64,000 nt of DNA from Desmonostoc geniculatum HA4340-LM1. Its GTDB lineage: Bacteria > Cyanobacteriota > Cyanobacteriia > Cyanobacteriales > Nostocaceae. Below the pieces are notes generated by a model. The model had not been told where the DNA came from. It saw nothing but the letters and a program-made list of their open reading frames with translations, and ran no database searches. Position numbers and translations under genes: made by a program. The stretch lies in the NCBI GenBank assembly GCA_019359545.1, contig JAHHHB010000010.1, forward strand, positions 1 to 64,000, written 5' to 3'. Shown piece by piece: positions 53,642 to 62,646 of this stretch (positions are counted from its first letter, which is position 1; each line of letters opens with the position of its first letter).

Positions 53642-55381
53642 TTAATAATGAGTTGCCGATTTGCGATGATGCACAGCTGTGACACCCTCATTATCTAACA
53701 ATTTGCCATTATCGACAGTTGCATAAACCAGCCAATGGTCGCCAGATTCCATCCGATTTTTTACAGAACATTCGAGATATGCTAAAGCGTCCGTCAGTAT
53801 GGGAGAACCGTTTTCAGCAACTTCTGCGGCGACATCAGCAAATCGGTCTTGTCCTGGGCCAAAGGGTTTGAGGAAGTGCTTCATCAACCCCAAGTGATTG
53901 CCTTCTTTGAGGATATTCAGGACAAATTTATTTCCTGAATGTGTCAAACTTTCCACGGCGCGGTCTTTGGCAACAGCGATGGTTAAACCAGGAGGACTAA
54001 AGCTAGCCTGAGACACCCAAGAAGCTAACATGGCGCTGGATATGTCATCTTGTTTGGCTGTGAGAACACACAGTGAACCGACTATTCGCCCAACTGCTTG
54101 TTCAACGGTGGTGGCGGGAACACTTTGCGATAGCGAAGCGCTGCTGCGAAGCGCAGATCGCACTTTTTTAGCTTTCTTCAATGTTTGGGCAAAGTCAGTG
54201 CCGGCTTGTTCGCACAACTGCAAGGTTGCATCGTCTGGTTTAAATTTGACGCGGATGGTATCAAAACCAAACCGATAACCAGCGTCTTTCAATTTGCCTT
54301 CAATTAAATCAACCGCTTCACCACTCCAGCCAAAGGAACCAAACACACCAGCCAATTTATTATTCGTAGCTGTGGCCAACACAATTCCTAAAGCTGTTTG
54401 TACGGGTGTGGGTGCATGACCGCCAAGGGTAGGAGAACCGATGACAAAGCCAGCGGATTTTTCCACAGCAGCACGAATATCTTCTGGGTCGGTGAATTCG
54501 CAGTTAATGGATTCTACCGCGACGCCAGCTTTGGTGATGCCACGAGCGATCGCCTGGGCTAAGGTGGCTGTATTTCCATAGGCCGATGCATAAATTAACG
54601 CTATTGTCAAGTCAGCAGAAGTTTGTTGCTGGCTCCATTGGCGGTAAGATTTGGTCAGTTCGATTAACCCGTAGCGCACCAAAGCACCATGTCCAGTGGC
54701 GTACATTCGCACGGGAAAATCTGCAACTTTTTCCAGCGCTGTTTCAACTTGACGGGCGTGGGGAGCCATCAGGCAATCAAAATAATAGCGTCGGTCTTCG
54801 TTATAAATTTCCCAGCCTTCATCAAATACCTGATCTCCGCAAACATGCGCCCCAAATAACTTATCTGAGTAGAGAATTTCTGTTTGGGGATCGTAAGTGC
54901 AAAGGTGGTCTGCATAACGGGGATTGGGTGTGGGAATAAATTGTAAATTATGCCCATTGCCCAAATCGAGAGTTTCTTCACCCCGCATCACCAGAATTTG
55001 CAAATCTGGATTTTCCAGCGCTCCGCGTAAATTTATCGCCCCTGGATTAGAACAGACAAAGGTGATTTGTGGCGCAATTTCTAGTAAAGCTTTTAAAGTT
55101 GCAGCCCGGTTGGGATTGACATGTCCCAAAATTACATAATCTAGTTTTGTAACATCAAAACGCTGCTGCAACGCTGCTAAATAAATTTCTGTAAACGTTT
55201 CCCCAGGAGGATCAATCAGAGCATTTTTATCGCTTTCAATTAAATAAGAATTAGCAGTTGTACCCTTAGCCAGAGCATATTCTATTTCAAATCTCAGCCT
55301 TGACCAACTGCGCGATCGCAATATTTTTGTATCTGTAGCAATGGGGAAAACTTGAACGTCACGGGGTTTGTTTGTTGACAT
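53642..55381 (-). CDS. flv1: flavodiiron protein, Flv1 type (degenerate diiron site)
   Basis: 579 residues in three modules: metallo-beta-lactamase-like (1-250), flavodoxin-like (about 260-400, LTIALIYASAYGNTATLAQA) and C-terminal flavin reductase (about 430-579, ISSAMLASWVSQASFSPPGL). At the diiron site the canonical H-x-E-x-D-H is replaced by GHVNPNR (H87, N89, N91, R92), the substitution typical of Flv1 and Flv2. Flv1 pairs with Flv3 to reduce oxygen to water with electrons from photosystem I. The linker at about 401-420 contains ALRSSASLSQSV, encoded by a palindromic repeat (54126-54162). No gene of the flv2-flv4 operon type lies between the two flv genes. Confidence 0.93.
   Translation of the reverse strand: MSTNKPRDVQVFPIATDTKILRSRSWSRLRFEIEYALAKGTTANSYLIESDKNALIDPPGETFTEIYLAALQQRFDVTKLDYVILGHVNPNRAATLKALLEIAPQITFVCSNPGAINLRGALENPDLQILVMRGEETLDLGNGHNLQFIPTPNPRYADHLCTYDPQTEILYSDKLFGAHVCGDQVFDEGWEIYNEDRRYYFDCLMAPHARQVETALEKVADFPVRMYATGHGALVRYGLIELTKSYRQWSQQQTSADLTIALIYASAYGNTATLAQAIARGITKAGVAVESINCEFTDPEDIRAAVEKSAGFVIGSPTLGGHAPTPVQTALGIVLATATNNKLAGVFGSFGWSGEAVDLIEGKLKDAGYRFGFDTIRVKFKPDDATLQLCEQAGTDFAQTLKKAKKVRSALRSSASLSQSVPATTVEQAVGRIVGSLCVLTAKQDDISSAMLASWVSQASFSPPGLTIAVAKDRAVESLTHSGNKFVLNILKEGNHLGLMKHFLKPFGPGQDRFADVAAEVAENGSPILTDALAYLECSVKNRMESGDHWLVYATVDNGKLLDNEGVTAVHHRKSATHY
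54126..54162. repeat. GCGAAGCGC palindromic repeat inside flv1, in frame
   Basis: TGCGATAGCGAAGCGCTGC followed by TGCGAAGCGCAGATCGCA: two small AGCG/CGCT and TGCG/CGCA hairpins within outer TGCGAT/ATCGCA arms. The equivalent linker of the neighbouring flv3 lacks these residues. Confidence 0.75.
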
Positions 55382-55389
55382 AACACAAA

Positions 55390-55679
55390 AGAGAGTGAGG
55401 AGTTAGGAGTTAGGAGTTAGGAGTTAGGAGTTAGGAGTTAGGAGTGAGGAGTTAGGAGTTAGGAGTTAGGAGTAAATACGGGATTAATAGCATCTGTATA
55501 GGAGTTTTAAGTTAGGAGTGGTAAGGATGAGTTTAACAAAATATATTGTCTGCACGTAATCTCAGAGTGTTGAATCAATTACTTGCTTCAACTCCTAACT
55601 TTTAACTCCTAACTCCTAACTTTTAACTCCTAACTCCTAACTTTTAACTCCTAACTCCTAACTTTTAACTCCTAACTTT
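55390..55679. repeat. long inverted array of GGAGTTA and TAACTCC heptamers between flv genes
   Basis: A run of GGAGTTA units (about 55393-55475) and, on the other side, a run of AACTCCTAACTTTTAACTCC units (about 55588-55678). They are complementary, so a transcript could fold into a hairpin with arms of about 80-90 bases around a loop of about 110. It fills most of the 298-bp gap between flv3 and flv1. Confidence 0.85.
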
Positions 55680-57404
55680 TTAATAGTGGTTTCCAACTTT
55701 GCGATGATGCACAGCTGTCAGCGCATCTGGCTTAGAAACTCGTCCGGCGTAGACGGTGCTGTATACTGCCCAGTGGTCGCCGCAGTCCATTCTGCTGACG
55801 ACTTCGCACTCCATGTAGGCGAGGGCGTCGGTGAGGATGGGGGCACCATTTTCGGCTGCCTGGGTTCTGACTCCTTCAAAGCGATCGGCACCAGGGGCGA
55901 ACCGTTTCAAAAAGTGCTTCATCAGTGGTTGAAAATTGGCTTCTTCTAAGACGTTGAGGACAAAGCGATCGCCTACTTGCATGAGTGATTCAATTGCTCT
56001 ATCTTTGGCGACTGCAATGGAAAATCCCAAGGGTTTGAAGCTGGCTTGAGCAACCCATGAAGCTAACATCGCACTGGAAACATCGCCTTTTTTGGCAGTG
56101 ATGATGTATAGTCCGCCGCTGAGTCTACCTAGTGCTTTGTCTAAGTCCGCACCAAGGGATTTCATGGCTTTGATGCTGCGATCGCGTGTTACCCATTGTC
56201 CTAAGTCTGTACCCGCTTCTTCACACAGCTTGTAGATGTTTTCTGTGGGTGTTTGCTTAATCCGAATTGCTGGAAAAACCGTTGTCAAACCCAAATTCCG
56301 GAATTTACTGAGCAAAGGATCTATCGGCTCATCATCGCCGCCGCCACTTTCAAATACGCCGATGGCTTGCTTTTCTTTGGCAGATCCTAAAACTGTGCTG
56401 AGTGCAGCTTGGATACTAGCAGCGCCGGAAACGGGAGGTAAACCAACAACCAGTCCAGCACAGCGGCCTACTAGTTCGCGTAACTCTTGTAAATCGACTT
56501 CCGATCCCAAATCGACGATTTCCACGGCGACACCGGTTTTAGCGATACCATTGGCAATTGCTTGGGCGAGGCGATCGCTATAACCGTATTCGGAAACGTA
56601 AAATATCCCAATGGTTGTTTCTGGCTTGGCTTGGGTTTGGCTCCAAGTGCGGTAACGTCCAACTAGTTCGTCAACATTGTGAGATAATAATGGCCCGTGA
56701 CCAGTGGCAATCATGTCGATGGTTTTTAATTCCCCCATCCGCTTGAGGGCAGACAGCACTGACCGGGCGTTTGGCCCCATCAAACATTCGTAGTAATATT
56801 TAAAATCTGCTTCCAGAGTTTTTAAGTCTTCGTCGAAGGTGGTATCGGAACAATAGTGCATCCCGAAAGCATCGCAGGTGAAGAGAATTTTAGTTTTGTG
56901 GTCGAAGCTGAAGATAGTGTCCGGCCAATGTAAATTTGGTGCAATCACGAATTCAAATTCATGACCGTTACCCAAATCTAAGCGATCGCCATTTTTCACA
57001 ATCCGCCGTTTAAATGGCTGATGTACCAAATCTTCCAAAAACTGAATTGCTACCTTAGAACCAACAACCGTAATATCTGGAGCCATTTGCAGCAAATCTT
57101 TCACTAAACCGCTGTGGTCTGGCTCGGTATGGCTGATAATCAAATAATCTATTTCTTTGGGGTTGATTAGTCCTGTGAGCGTATCAAAATATAGTTGACG
57201 AAACTTTTCGTGGGAAGTATCGACTAAGGCAGTTTGCTCTCCCCGGATGAGAAACGAGTTATATGTAGTACCGTTTTGCAGACCGAACTCAATATCAAAG
57301 CGATCGCGATCCCAATCCAGCGATCGAATTGTCGTCGTCTCTTGAGCAATCTCCGCAGTCTGTATGGTGAGCCGTTTTTCAGTTTTTTCGGTGAGCGCTA
57401 CCAT
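55680..57404 (-). CDS. flv3: flavodiiron protein, Flv3 type (canonical diiron site)
   Basis: 574 residues with the same three modules as flv1. The diiron motif is intact: SHTEPDHSG with H92, E94, D96 and H97, and the later HWPDTIF and MHYC ligands. The flavodoxin part reads IGIFYVSEYGYSDRLAQAIA near 263-282, and the flavin reductase part ISSAML-type VSSAMLASWVAQASFKPLGF near 440-459. The Flv3 homologue donates electrons with Flv1 in the Mehler-like reaction. GGAGG lies just before the ATG at 57404. Upstream flv3 and downstream flv1 on one strand resemble the heterocyst-specific flv3B-flv1B arrangement of Anabaena; calling these the B forms is inference from gene order only. Confidence 0.94.
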   Translation of the reverse strand: MVALTEKTEKRLTIQTAEIAQETTTIRSLDWDRDRFDIEFGLQNGTTYNSFLIRGEQTALVDTSHEKFRQLYFDTLTGLINPKEIDYLIISHTEPDHSGLVKDLLQMAPDITVVGSKVAIQFLEDLVHQPFKRRIVKNGDRLDLGNGHEFEFVIAPNLHWPDTIFSFDHKTKILFTCDAFGMHYCSDTTFDEDLKTLEADFKYYYECLMGPNARSVLSALKRMGELKTIDMIATGHGPLLSHNVDELVGRYRTWSQTQAKPETTIGIFYVSEYGYSDRLAQAIANGIAKTGVAVEIVDLGSEVDLQELRELVGRCAGLVVGLPPVSGAASIQAALSTVLGSAKEKQAIGVFESGGGDDEPIDPLLSKFRNLGLTTVFPAIRIKQTPTENIYKLCEEAGTDLGQWVTRDRSIKAMKSLGADLDKALGRLSGGLYIITAKKGDVSSAMLASWVAQASFKPLGFSIAVAKDRAIESLMQVGDRFVLNVLEEANFQPLMKHFLKRFAPGADRFEGVRTQAAENGAPILTDALAYMECEVVSRMDCGDHWAVYSTVYAGRVSKPDALTAVHHRKVGNHY

Positions 57405-57510
57405 AACCCCCTCCTTGACAAATTGAGTATTTATTCCTCTTGTCTTATTGTGACACGGGTTATATGTAAATTTTTATTAAAAAATTTATACTCATGTTAA
57501 AAAAAATCAA

Positions 57511-58374
57511 ATGATCGAACCACAGAGGCACAGAGAAGCCAGTGCGTTGGGCGGGTTCCCCGACTTGAAGCAACTGGCGCGACGCAGAGAGAATATTTGG
57601 CTAGCTTTAGAGATTGGAAATTCTCGGTTGCACTGGGCGTTATTTCGGGGCGAGACTCTAGATCGTGCTTGGGATACTGACCATCTAGCTGAGTCTGTTA
57701 TACAGCAATTGGCTAAATCTCAAACCCCAGATGATTTATCAAAGAAACAATTTCCCCCCCTCTGCCCCTCTGCCCCTCTGCCCCCCTGCCCTCTTCTCCT
57801 CGCCTCCGTAGTTCCCAGCCAAACTGCTATTTGGGAAACTTATCCCAACGTCCGCGTTATTACTTTAGGCCAGATACCGCTCAAAGGTATGTATCCCACA
57901 TTAGGAATTGACCGTGCTTTAGCTTTGTGGGGTGCAGGAAAAACTTGGGGTTTTCCAATGTTGGTGATTGATGCAGGAACAGCGCTAACTTTTACGGCTG
58001 CGGATGCTAATCAGTGTTTAGTTGGAGGCGCAATTTTGCCGGGATTAGGTTTGCAATTTACAACTCTCGGTCAGCAAACAGGACAACTACCATTAGTTGA
58101 AATCCCAAATTTGGCATCTTTACCACCACGTTTTGCAGTCAATACAACCGAAGCAATTCAAAGTGGTGTAATTTACACTTTTCTAGCCGGAATTAAAGAT
58201 TTTATTGAGGCGTGGTGGAATTTATTTCCTGATGGCAAGATTGCAATTAAAGGTGGCGATCGCACTTTAGTATTAAACTATCTACAAGTATTATATCCCG
58301 ACATTGCAACACAGATAATTGTGGAACCAAATTTAATTTTTTTGGGAATACGAGAAATAGTAAAACTGCTCTAA
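57511..58374 (+). CDS. coaX: type III pantothenate kinase
   Basis: Up to 287 residues; first step of coenzyme A synthesis. The ASKHA-fold core starts at [19 protein letters not shown] (about residue 29), with EIGNS in place of the common D-x-GNT. Then LASVVPSQ, the pantothenate-contacting [12 protein letters not shown], and [27 protein letters not shown] and [13 protein letters not shown]. The only ATG is at 57511, and the first about 28 codons ([15 protein letters not shown] and onward) come from repeat DNA, so the real start could also be a non-ATG codon further in. A second repeat (CCCCTCTGCCCCTCTGCC, about 57755-57795) encodes [14 protein letters not shown] inside the protein. Confidence 0.9.
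   Translation: MIEPQRHREASALGGFPDLKQLARRRENIWLALEIGNSRLHWALFRGETLDRAWDTDHLAESVIQQLAKSQTPDDLSKKQFPPLCPSAPLPPCPLLLASVVPSQTAIWETYPNVRVITLGQIPLKGMYPTLGIDRALALWGAGKTWGFPMLVIDAGTALTFTAADANQCLVGGAILPGLGLQFTTLGQQTGQLPLVEIPNLASLPPRFAVNTTEAIQSGVIYTFLAGIKDFIEAWWNLFPDGKIAIKGGDRTLVLNYLQVLYPDIATQIIVEPNLIFLGIREIVKLL
57522..57592. repeat. repeat at the 5' end of coaX
   Basis: CCACAGAGGCACAGAG at the left and GCGCGACGCAGAGAG at the right, with GCCAGT...ACTGGC arms (about 57538 and 57569) around GGGCGGGTTCCCCGACTTG. It belongs to the CGCAGAGG family and supplies the start region of the coaX frame. Confidence 0.7.
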
Positions 58375-58390
58375 GTTAGACCTAGAGCAG
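58366..58390. terminator. hairpin between convergent coaX and the amidohydrolase gene
   Basis: CTGCTCTA (58366-58373) pairs with TAGAGCAG (58383-58390) around nine bases; the coaX stop lies in the stem. On the minus side the sequence after the stem is AGTTTTAC. It is a plausible bidirectional terminator. Confidence 0.45.
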
Positions 58391-58400
58391 CTAATATTTA

Positions 58401-59855
58401 TTAATTAGAGGGTCGGAATTGAGCTTTTATCCTCTGACCAATAGAAGTCGCTTCACGGCGAATTCTTTCAGTATCAAGCGTAAGCATTTTACGTTTTTGC
58501 ATTAGAACTTTCCCATTTACAATCACACTATCAACATCTTGGGCATCTGCTGCATAAACAAGATGGGAGACGACATCGTAAAGCGGGAGCAAGTGTGGTT
58601 CTTTAAACTGGACTTGAATCACGTCTGCTTGAAGTCCCACCTTAATCGCACCAATTTTATTTGATAAGCCCAGTGCTTCTGCACTGCCAAGTGTTGCCAT
58701 ACGCAAAACTGTCTTAGCTGGTACAGCAGTGGGGTCAAGGGTAGTCCCTTTATGGATGAGAGCGGTGAGGCGAATTGCCTTCCACATATCAAGAACGTTG
58801 TTTGACGCAGCTCCATCAGTGCCCAAACCAACCTTAACTCCGGCTTGCAGCATCGCCGGAATCGGCGCAAAGCCAGAAGCCAATTTCATATTCGAGTCAG
58901 GATTGTGGATAACACCAACACCGCGTTTCGCTAGCAGGTCGATTTCACTTGCGTTCGGCCAGACAACGTGTGCAGCAAATACACGCGGGTCTAGGAAGCC
59001 GAGATTGTCTAGATGTTTCACAGGAGTTGCGTTATAGCGCTGCTGGATATCTTTAACTTCAGCTTGTGTTTCTGCCAGGTGAATTGTCAGTGGAACATCG
59101 TAATGACGCGCAGCTCGAATAGCCTGGGTGAGATGCTCTGGCGAGACAGTGTAGGGAGCGTGGGCAGCAATAGCTGGTATTATACGTTCGTTCTTACCTT
59201 TCCAACGTTTGAGAAAATTGATCGCCGAGGCAAAGGCATCATCCCATCCTTTGAAACCAGGACTGGGAAAATCTATTGACGAGGGCGCAATAATCGCACG
59301 TAAGCCGCATTCATTAACAACTTGGGCAGCGACATCTGGCTCAAAGTACATATCAACAAATGTTGTTGTACCACTGCGTATCATCTCCCAACAGGCAAGT
59401 TGTTCGCCAACGCGGACAAAATTTTTATCAACGAACTGCCCTTCTGCTGGGAAGATGTAATTCTGGAGCCAATCGTCCAACGCTAAATCGTCTGCAAGAC
59501 CACGAAACAAAACCATTGCTGAGTGAGAGTGACCGTTAACAAGACCCGGCATCAGCACCAGACCGTCGCCTGGGAGCGTCCTGTCGGCTCTGTATGATGT
59601 CGTGATTTTGTCTTGTGTGTCTACTGCAACAATTTTGCCATCCTTAATGGCGATCGCACCATTCTCGATAATCGGTTTTGCCTCGTTCATCGTTACGATG
59701 AAATCGCCACCCACAATCAGTTCTACTCTTTGCTTCCCTTGAGTGCCTAGATTATAGTTACTCTGAGCAATAACTATCTGACCGAACAAGACAAACAACG
59801 TCGTACAAAGAAAAAGAACTAATACCTTGTAGTATTTTGTCAGATGATATCTCAC
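58401..59855 (-). CDS. amidohydrolase of the MTA/SAH deaminase family with an export signal
   Basis: About 484 residues. The TIM-barrel amidohydrolase domain shows GLVNGHSHSAMVLFRGLADD (metal-binding HxH), then ACWEMIRSGTTTFVDMYFEP, the metal histidine in TIHLAETQAEV, and LGTDGAASNN with the catalytic Asp. The sequence is that of 5-methylthioadenosine/S-adenosylhomocysteine deaminases. Unusually it starts with a hydrophobic segment (about 11-31, VLVLFLCTTLFVLFGQIVIA), so it is probably exported or anchored. The frame opens at a TTG (59861); a GTG at 59855 lies 8 bp after AAGGAT and is preferred. The substrate may be another nucleoside or aminohydrolase substrate. Confidence 0.85.
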   Translation of the reverse strand: MRYHLTKYYKVLVLFLCTTLFVLFGQIVIAQSNYNLGTQGKQRVELIVGGDFIVTMNEAKPIIENGAIAIKDGKIVAVDTQDKITTSYRADRTLPGDGLVLMPGLVNGHSHSAMVLFRGLADDLALDDWLQNYIFPAEGQFVDKNFVRVGEQLACWEMIRSGTTTFVDMYFEPDVAAQVVNECGLRAIIAPSSIDFPSPGFKGWDDAFASAINFLKRWKGKNERIIPAIAAHAPYTVSPEHLTQAIRAARHYDVPLTIHLAETQAEVKDIQQRYNATPVKHLDNLGFLDPRVFAAHVVWPNASEIDLLAKRGVGVIHNPDSNMKLASGFAPIPAMLQAGVKVGLGTDGAASNNVLDMWKAIRLTALIHKGTTLDPTAVPAKTVLRMATLGSAEALGLSNKIGAIKVGLQADVIQVQFKEPHLLPLYDVVSHLVYAADAQDVDSVIVNGKVLMQKRKMLTLDTERIRREATSIGQRIKAQFRPSN

Positions 59856-60469
59856 AGTCAAATATCCTTGTGGAATTTTTTTGCTGACTTTATCATCCGT
59901 CTAATTGCTACCATTTTCACAATTAAAAAGTGTCGTTTATACCAAAGATATGTAAATATTCTTCACAAATTTTAGTCTTGAATAGCGCTACTTAATCACT
60001 TCTTAATTACTCTTTATATAAAAAACAATCCTTGCTACATCAGAGTTTCATTGAAAAAATGATTAATTAGAGGCATAAAATTAGAATTTACGCACTGTAC
60101 AAATTAATCATGATGTGCATTTACAAAATATGTCGTTTCAGGCTTTTATTAATTATTTGTTTGATGATAAATAGACCGTCGTTGTAAGGGCACAGCACTG
60201 TTCCCTACGACAGACCTGATTTTTCAATCATCCGTATTTGGTATTTGCTGTCAATGTATAAGTCCTAAAAATTAGGAAATAAATCTTCAAACACAGTTAT
60301 TGTTTAAGGTTTAAAAGTTGGTTTTTAATTTTTTCTCCCAAAGTGATAAAAGCTGGTGACAGACGCTTTTGATGTCCGAGACCAGCTCTCATAAGTCTGG
60401 AAAAAATTAACGAATTTTAATGTTTCAACCAACGAAAAATTAAAGTTTCATTAGAGTGACCCAAGAGGC
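59856..60469. other. gene-free AT-rich gap, 614 bp
   Basis: No gene found. Near 60178-60212 there is a TCGTTGTAAGGGCACAGCAC / CTGTTCCCTACGAC imperfect palindrome of the common cyanobacterial GGGCACAGCACTGTGCCC repeat type. The rest is AT-rich. Confidence 0.45.
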
Positions 60470-61036
60470 TTATGCTTTGGGTTTCTCGGCAGAAACTTTT
60501 CCACCCTTCACCAACCAAGCGATACCAGCAGTGAGAACTATGCCACCTGTTGTAAATGGTTCAGGGATTGGGGTTGTAGAGGTAACATTAATTAATCCAT
60601 TGTTCCGATCTATTGTTCCCTGAATAGGATTTCTCAGACTCAGTCCTAAACCAACGGTTCCGAACAGATAATAATCTGTACTTTGCGCGTTATCCTGACC
60701 TACATCAAAGTACCCAAACAAAGACTTCGTGGCTGTATCGTAGTTAAAATCTAAAAAATCATAAACAATACTCCCATTAGTCACCGGAGCAAAACTATTC
60801 AACAATTTTTTACTTGGGTCAAAAAAAGAAACTGCGATGGATTGAAGTTTTGAAGTGTCTATGGTTGTGTAACCTTGAGTTTCATCATAAGAAAACGAGC
60901 CTTTAGCTGAATACCCAGCATCACCAGTCCAATCAAAGTTGAGTGTAACTGCGTGAACTGGGGCAGCTTTTAGTAAATCCAGGCTCATCACTACCCCAAC
61001 AGTAGTAGCAATACAAAGCTTTTGAGTTAATTTCAT
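60470..61036 (-). CDS. PEP-CTERM sorting domain protein
   Basis: 188 residues. A signal peptide (about 1-30, ending APVHAV) is followed by a secreted beta-rich domain of about 125 residues starting LNFDWTGDAGYSAKGSFSYD, and a C-terminal PEP-CTERM signal: PIPEPFTTGGIVLTAGIAWL then VKGGKVS (about 156-182). PEP-CTERM proteins are exported and processed by exosortase, often ending up in extracellular polymer or the outer surface. No exosortase gene is nearby. The 60470 stop is followed by no obvious terminator. Confidence 0.88.
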   Translation of the reverse strand: MKLTQKLCIATTVGVVMSLDLLKAAPVHAVTLNFDWTGDAGYSAKGSFSYDETQGYTTIDTSKLQSIAVSFFDPSKKLLNSFAPVTNGSIVYDFLDFNYDTATKSLFGYFDVGQDNAQSTDYYLFGTVGLGLSLRNPIQGTIDRNNGLINVTSTTPIPEPFTTGGIVLTAGIAWLVKGGKVSAEKPKA

Positions 61037-61200
61037 CAGAAAAGTTTTTCCAATTTAAGGATCTGTATAAAGCCGTATTGCAAATTATTGCATTTATTTG
61101 TTAAATAGATATTAAATGCATCTTAATTAATAATTGGCATCAAATAACTCTTGCCATTGCAGCTAAATTGCAATCATAGTTAAAACCAATAAAGAGTAAG

Positions 61201-62025
61201 TCAAAATAACGCCCAATTGCCTTTGACAAACTCTCGAATATCCATCGCCACATCCCCAGCACAAGATTGTGGTAAGTCATTTCCAGCATGGGCAATCATT
61301 TTCAACTCGATTTTTGGAGTTAGTTGGGCATAAACTTGACTTTTGGCTAAAGCATCTGGTGTATCAAGGCCACCTTGTAAAATTAACACTGGGACTTCGA
61401 TCGCGTAAAGCCGTTTTTGTAATAATTCCGCCTCAATTTCTGCTTGTCGCCGTTTGAAAAGCAACTGACAAGCTATCGGGTAACGCAACAAATCTTGACG
61501 TAATTGCAAATCCTGTGTAATTTTTTCATGCCAACCCAGGATTTTAGTTAAGGTAATTAGCGATCGCAACAATTTAATCACTAATGGTGAATAATTCAAT
61601 AATCGCCGCATCTTCCGACAATACTCTTCTTGCCCTGCTATCTCTACACCCTCAGGTGCTAGCAACACCATACCATTAACTTTCTCTGGATACTTTAGGG
61701 CATAGCTAGCAGCAATCCAAGCCCCAAGAGAATGCCCCACTAAATAAACTTTTTCTAGCTTGACAGCTTGCACGAACTCAGCTAGACACTCAACTTGTAA
61801 ATCAATCGAATGATGAATATTAGGATTCTCCGACTCACCAAAGCCTAATAAATCAGGTGCGAAGCAATGGAAATTTTCTGCAAGGGACTCCATCACAGAT
61901 AACCATTGACTGCTATCATTCCAAGCACCATGTAAAAAAATTACAGGAATTTCTGCACCAGCTTCACGCCAAAATAATAGCCCTTGAGAAAGCTTTCTTC
62001 GGGAGTTACGGAATAGTGTATCCAT
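61201..62025 (-). CDS. alpha/beta hydrolase
   Basis: 274 residues. Alpha/beta-hydrolase fold: VIFLHGAWNDSSQWLSVMES (oxyanion region), CFAPDLLGFGESENP, nucleophile elbow LVGHSLGAWIAASYAL near residues 92-107 with Ser in GHSLG, a catalytic Asp in LILQGGLDTPDALAKSQ, and a His in MIAHAGNDLPQSC. It is complete and unremarkable in length. It could be an esterase, haloalkane-type hydrolase or lactonase; the specific substrate cannot be deduced. Start: ATG at 62025. Confidence 0.9.
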   Translation of the reverse strand: MDTLFRNSRRKLSQGLLFWREAGAEIPVIFLHGAWNDSSQWLSVMESLAENFHCFAPDLLGFGESENPNIHHSIDLQVECLAEFVQAVKLEKVYLVGHSLGAWIAASYALKYPEKVNGMVLLAPEGVEIAGQEEYCRKMRRLLNYSPLVIKLLRSLITLTKILGWHEKITQDLQLRQDLLRYPIACQLLFKRRQAEIEAELLQKRLYAIEVPVLILQGGLDTPDALAKSQVYAQLTPKIELKMIAHAGNDLPQSCAGDVAMDIREFVKGNWALF

Positions 62026-62151
62026 TTTAATTTAGTAGTTAACCTTAGCACCATAATAAATAGTCATTAGTCATTGGTCATTAGTAATTAATCGTTCGTG
62101 AATAAACAAAGGACAAATGACAAATGACAAATAACTAATAACAAAATATTA

Positions 62152-62646
62152 TTATGCCAATGTTGTCAAGCCATTCAAGTAGTCTTGCAACTGTCGAGTA
62201 TGGTCGTGAGACATCTGTCCTGGAGGTAGAAAGTTGAGATCGAAAGCTTGGATTTCCATCACTTCCAAAACATCTTTAACTTCCATTGTCCCACGTACCT
62301 GGGCTTCAACCACAACACAAATTGAATGCATTCTAGGATCGCGGTCTGGCGAGGAGTAAACCCCTACTAAACGGTTAATTTTCACTAATTCGAGTCCAGT
62401 TTCCTCCATCAATTCCCGGCGGACTGTGTTGGGAACATCTTCTCCCCAATCCACAATACCTCCAGGTAATGACCAAAGGCCATTGTCGCGCCGCCGGATC
62501 AGTACGATCCGACCATCAGGTAAAATTGGGATGATACTAGTACCAGTAATGGGATGACGAAATATAATACCCAATACTGTTTGTCCAATACGCCATAAGT
62601 TACGTGTGGACTGGACAGCTGAAGGAAAAAAAGCAATAACGTTCAA
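62152..62646 (-). CDS. Nudix hydrolase
   Basis: About 164 residues; hydrolyses nucleoside diphosphates linked to another moiety. The Nudix box is complete: GGIVDWGEDVPNTVRREL then MEETGLEL, with the G-x5-E-x7-RE-U-x-EE-x-GU spacing. The N-terminal part VLGIIFRHPITGTSIIPILP precedes it. The first codon is TTG at 62646, since no ATG or GTG is found between it and the conserved region, so the exact start is uncertain. Substrate unknown. Confidence 0.9.
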   Translation of the reverse strand: MNVIAFFPSAVQSTRNLWRIGQTVLGIIFRHPITGTSIIPILPDGRIVLIRRRDNGLWSLPGGIVDWGEDVPNTVRRELMEETGLELVKINRLVGVYSSPDRDPRMHSICVVVEAQVRGTMEVKDVLEVMEIQAFDLNFLPPGQMSHDHTRQLQDYLNGLTTLA

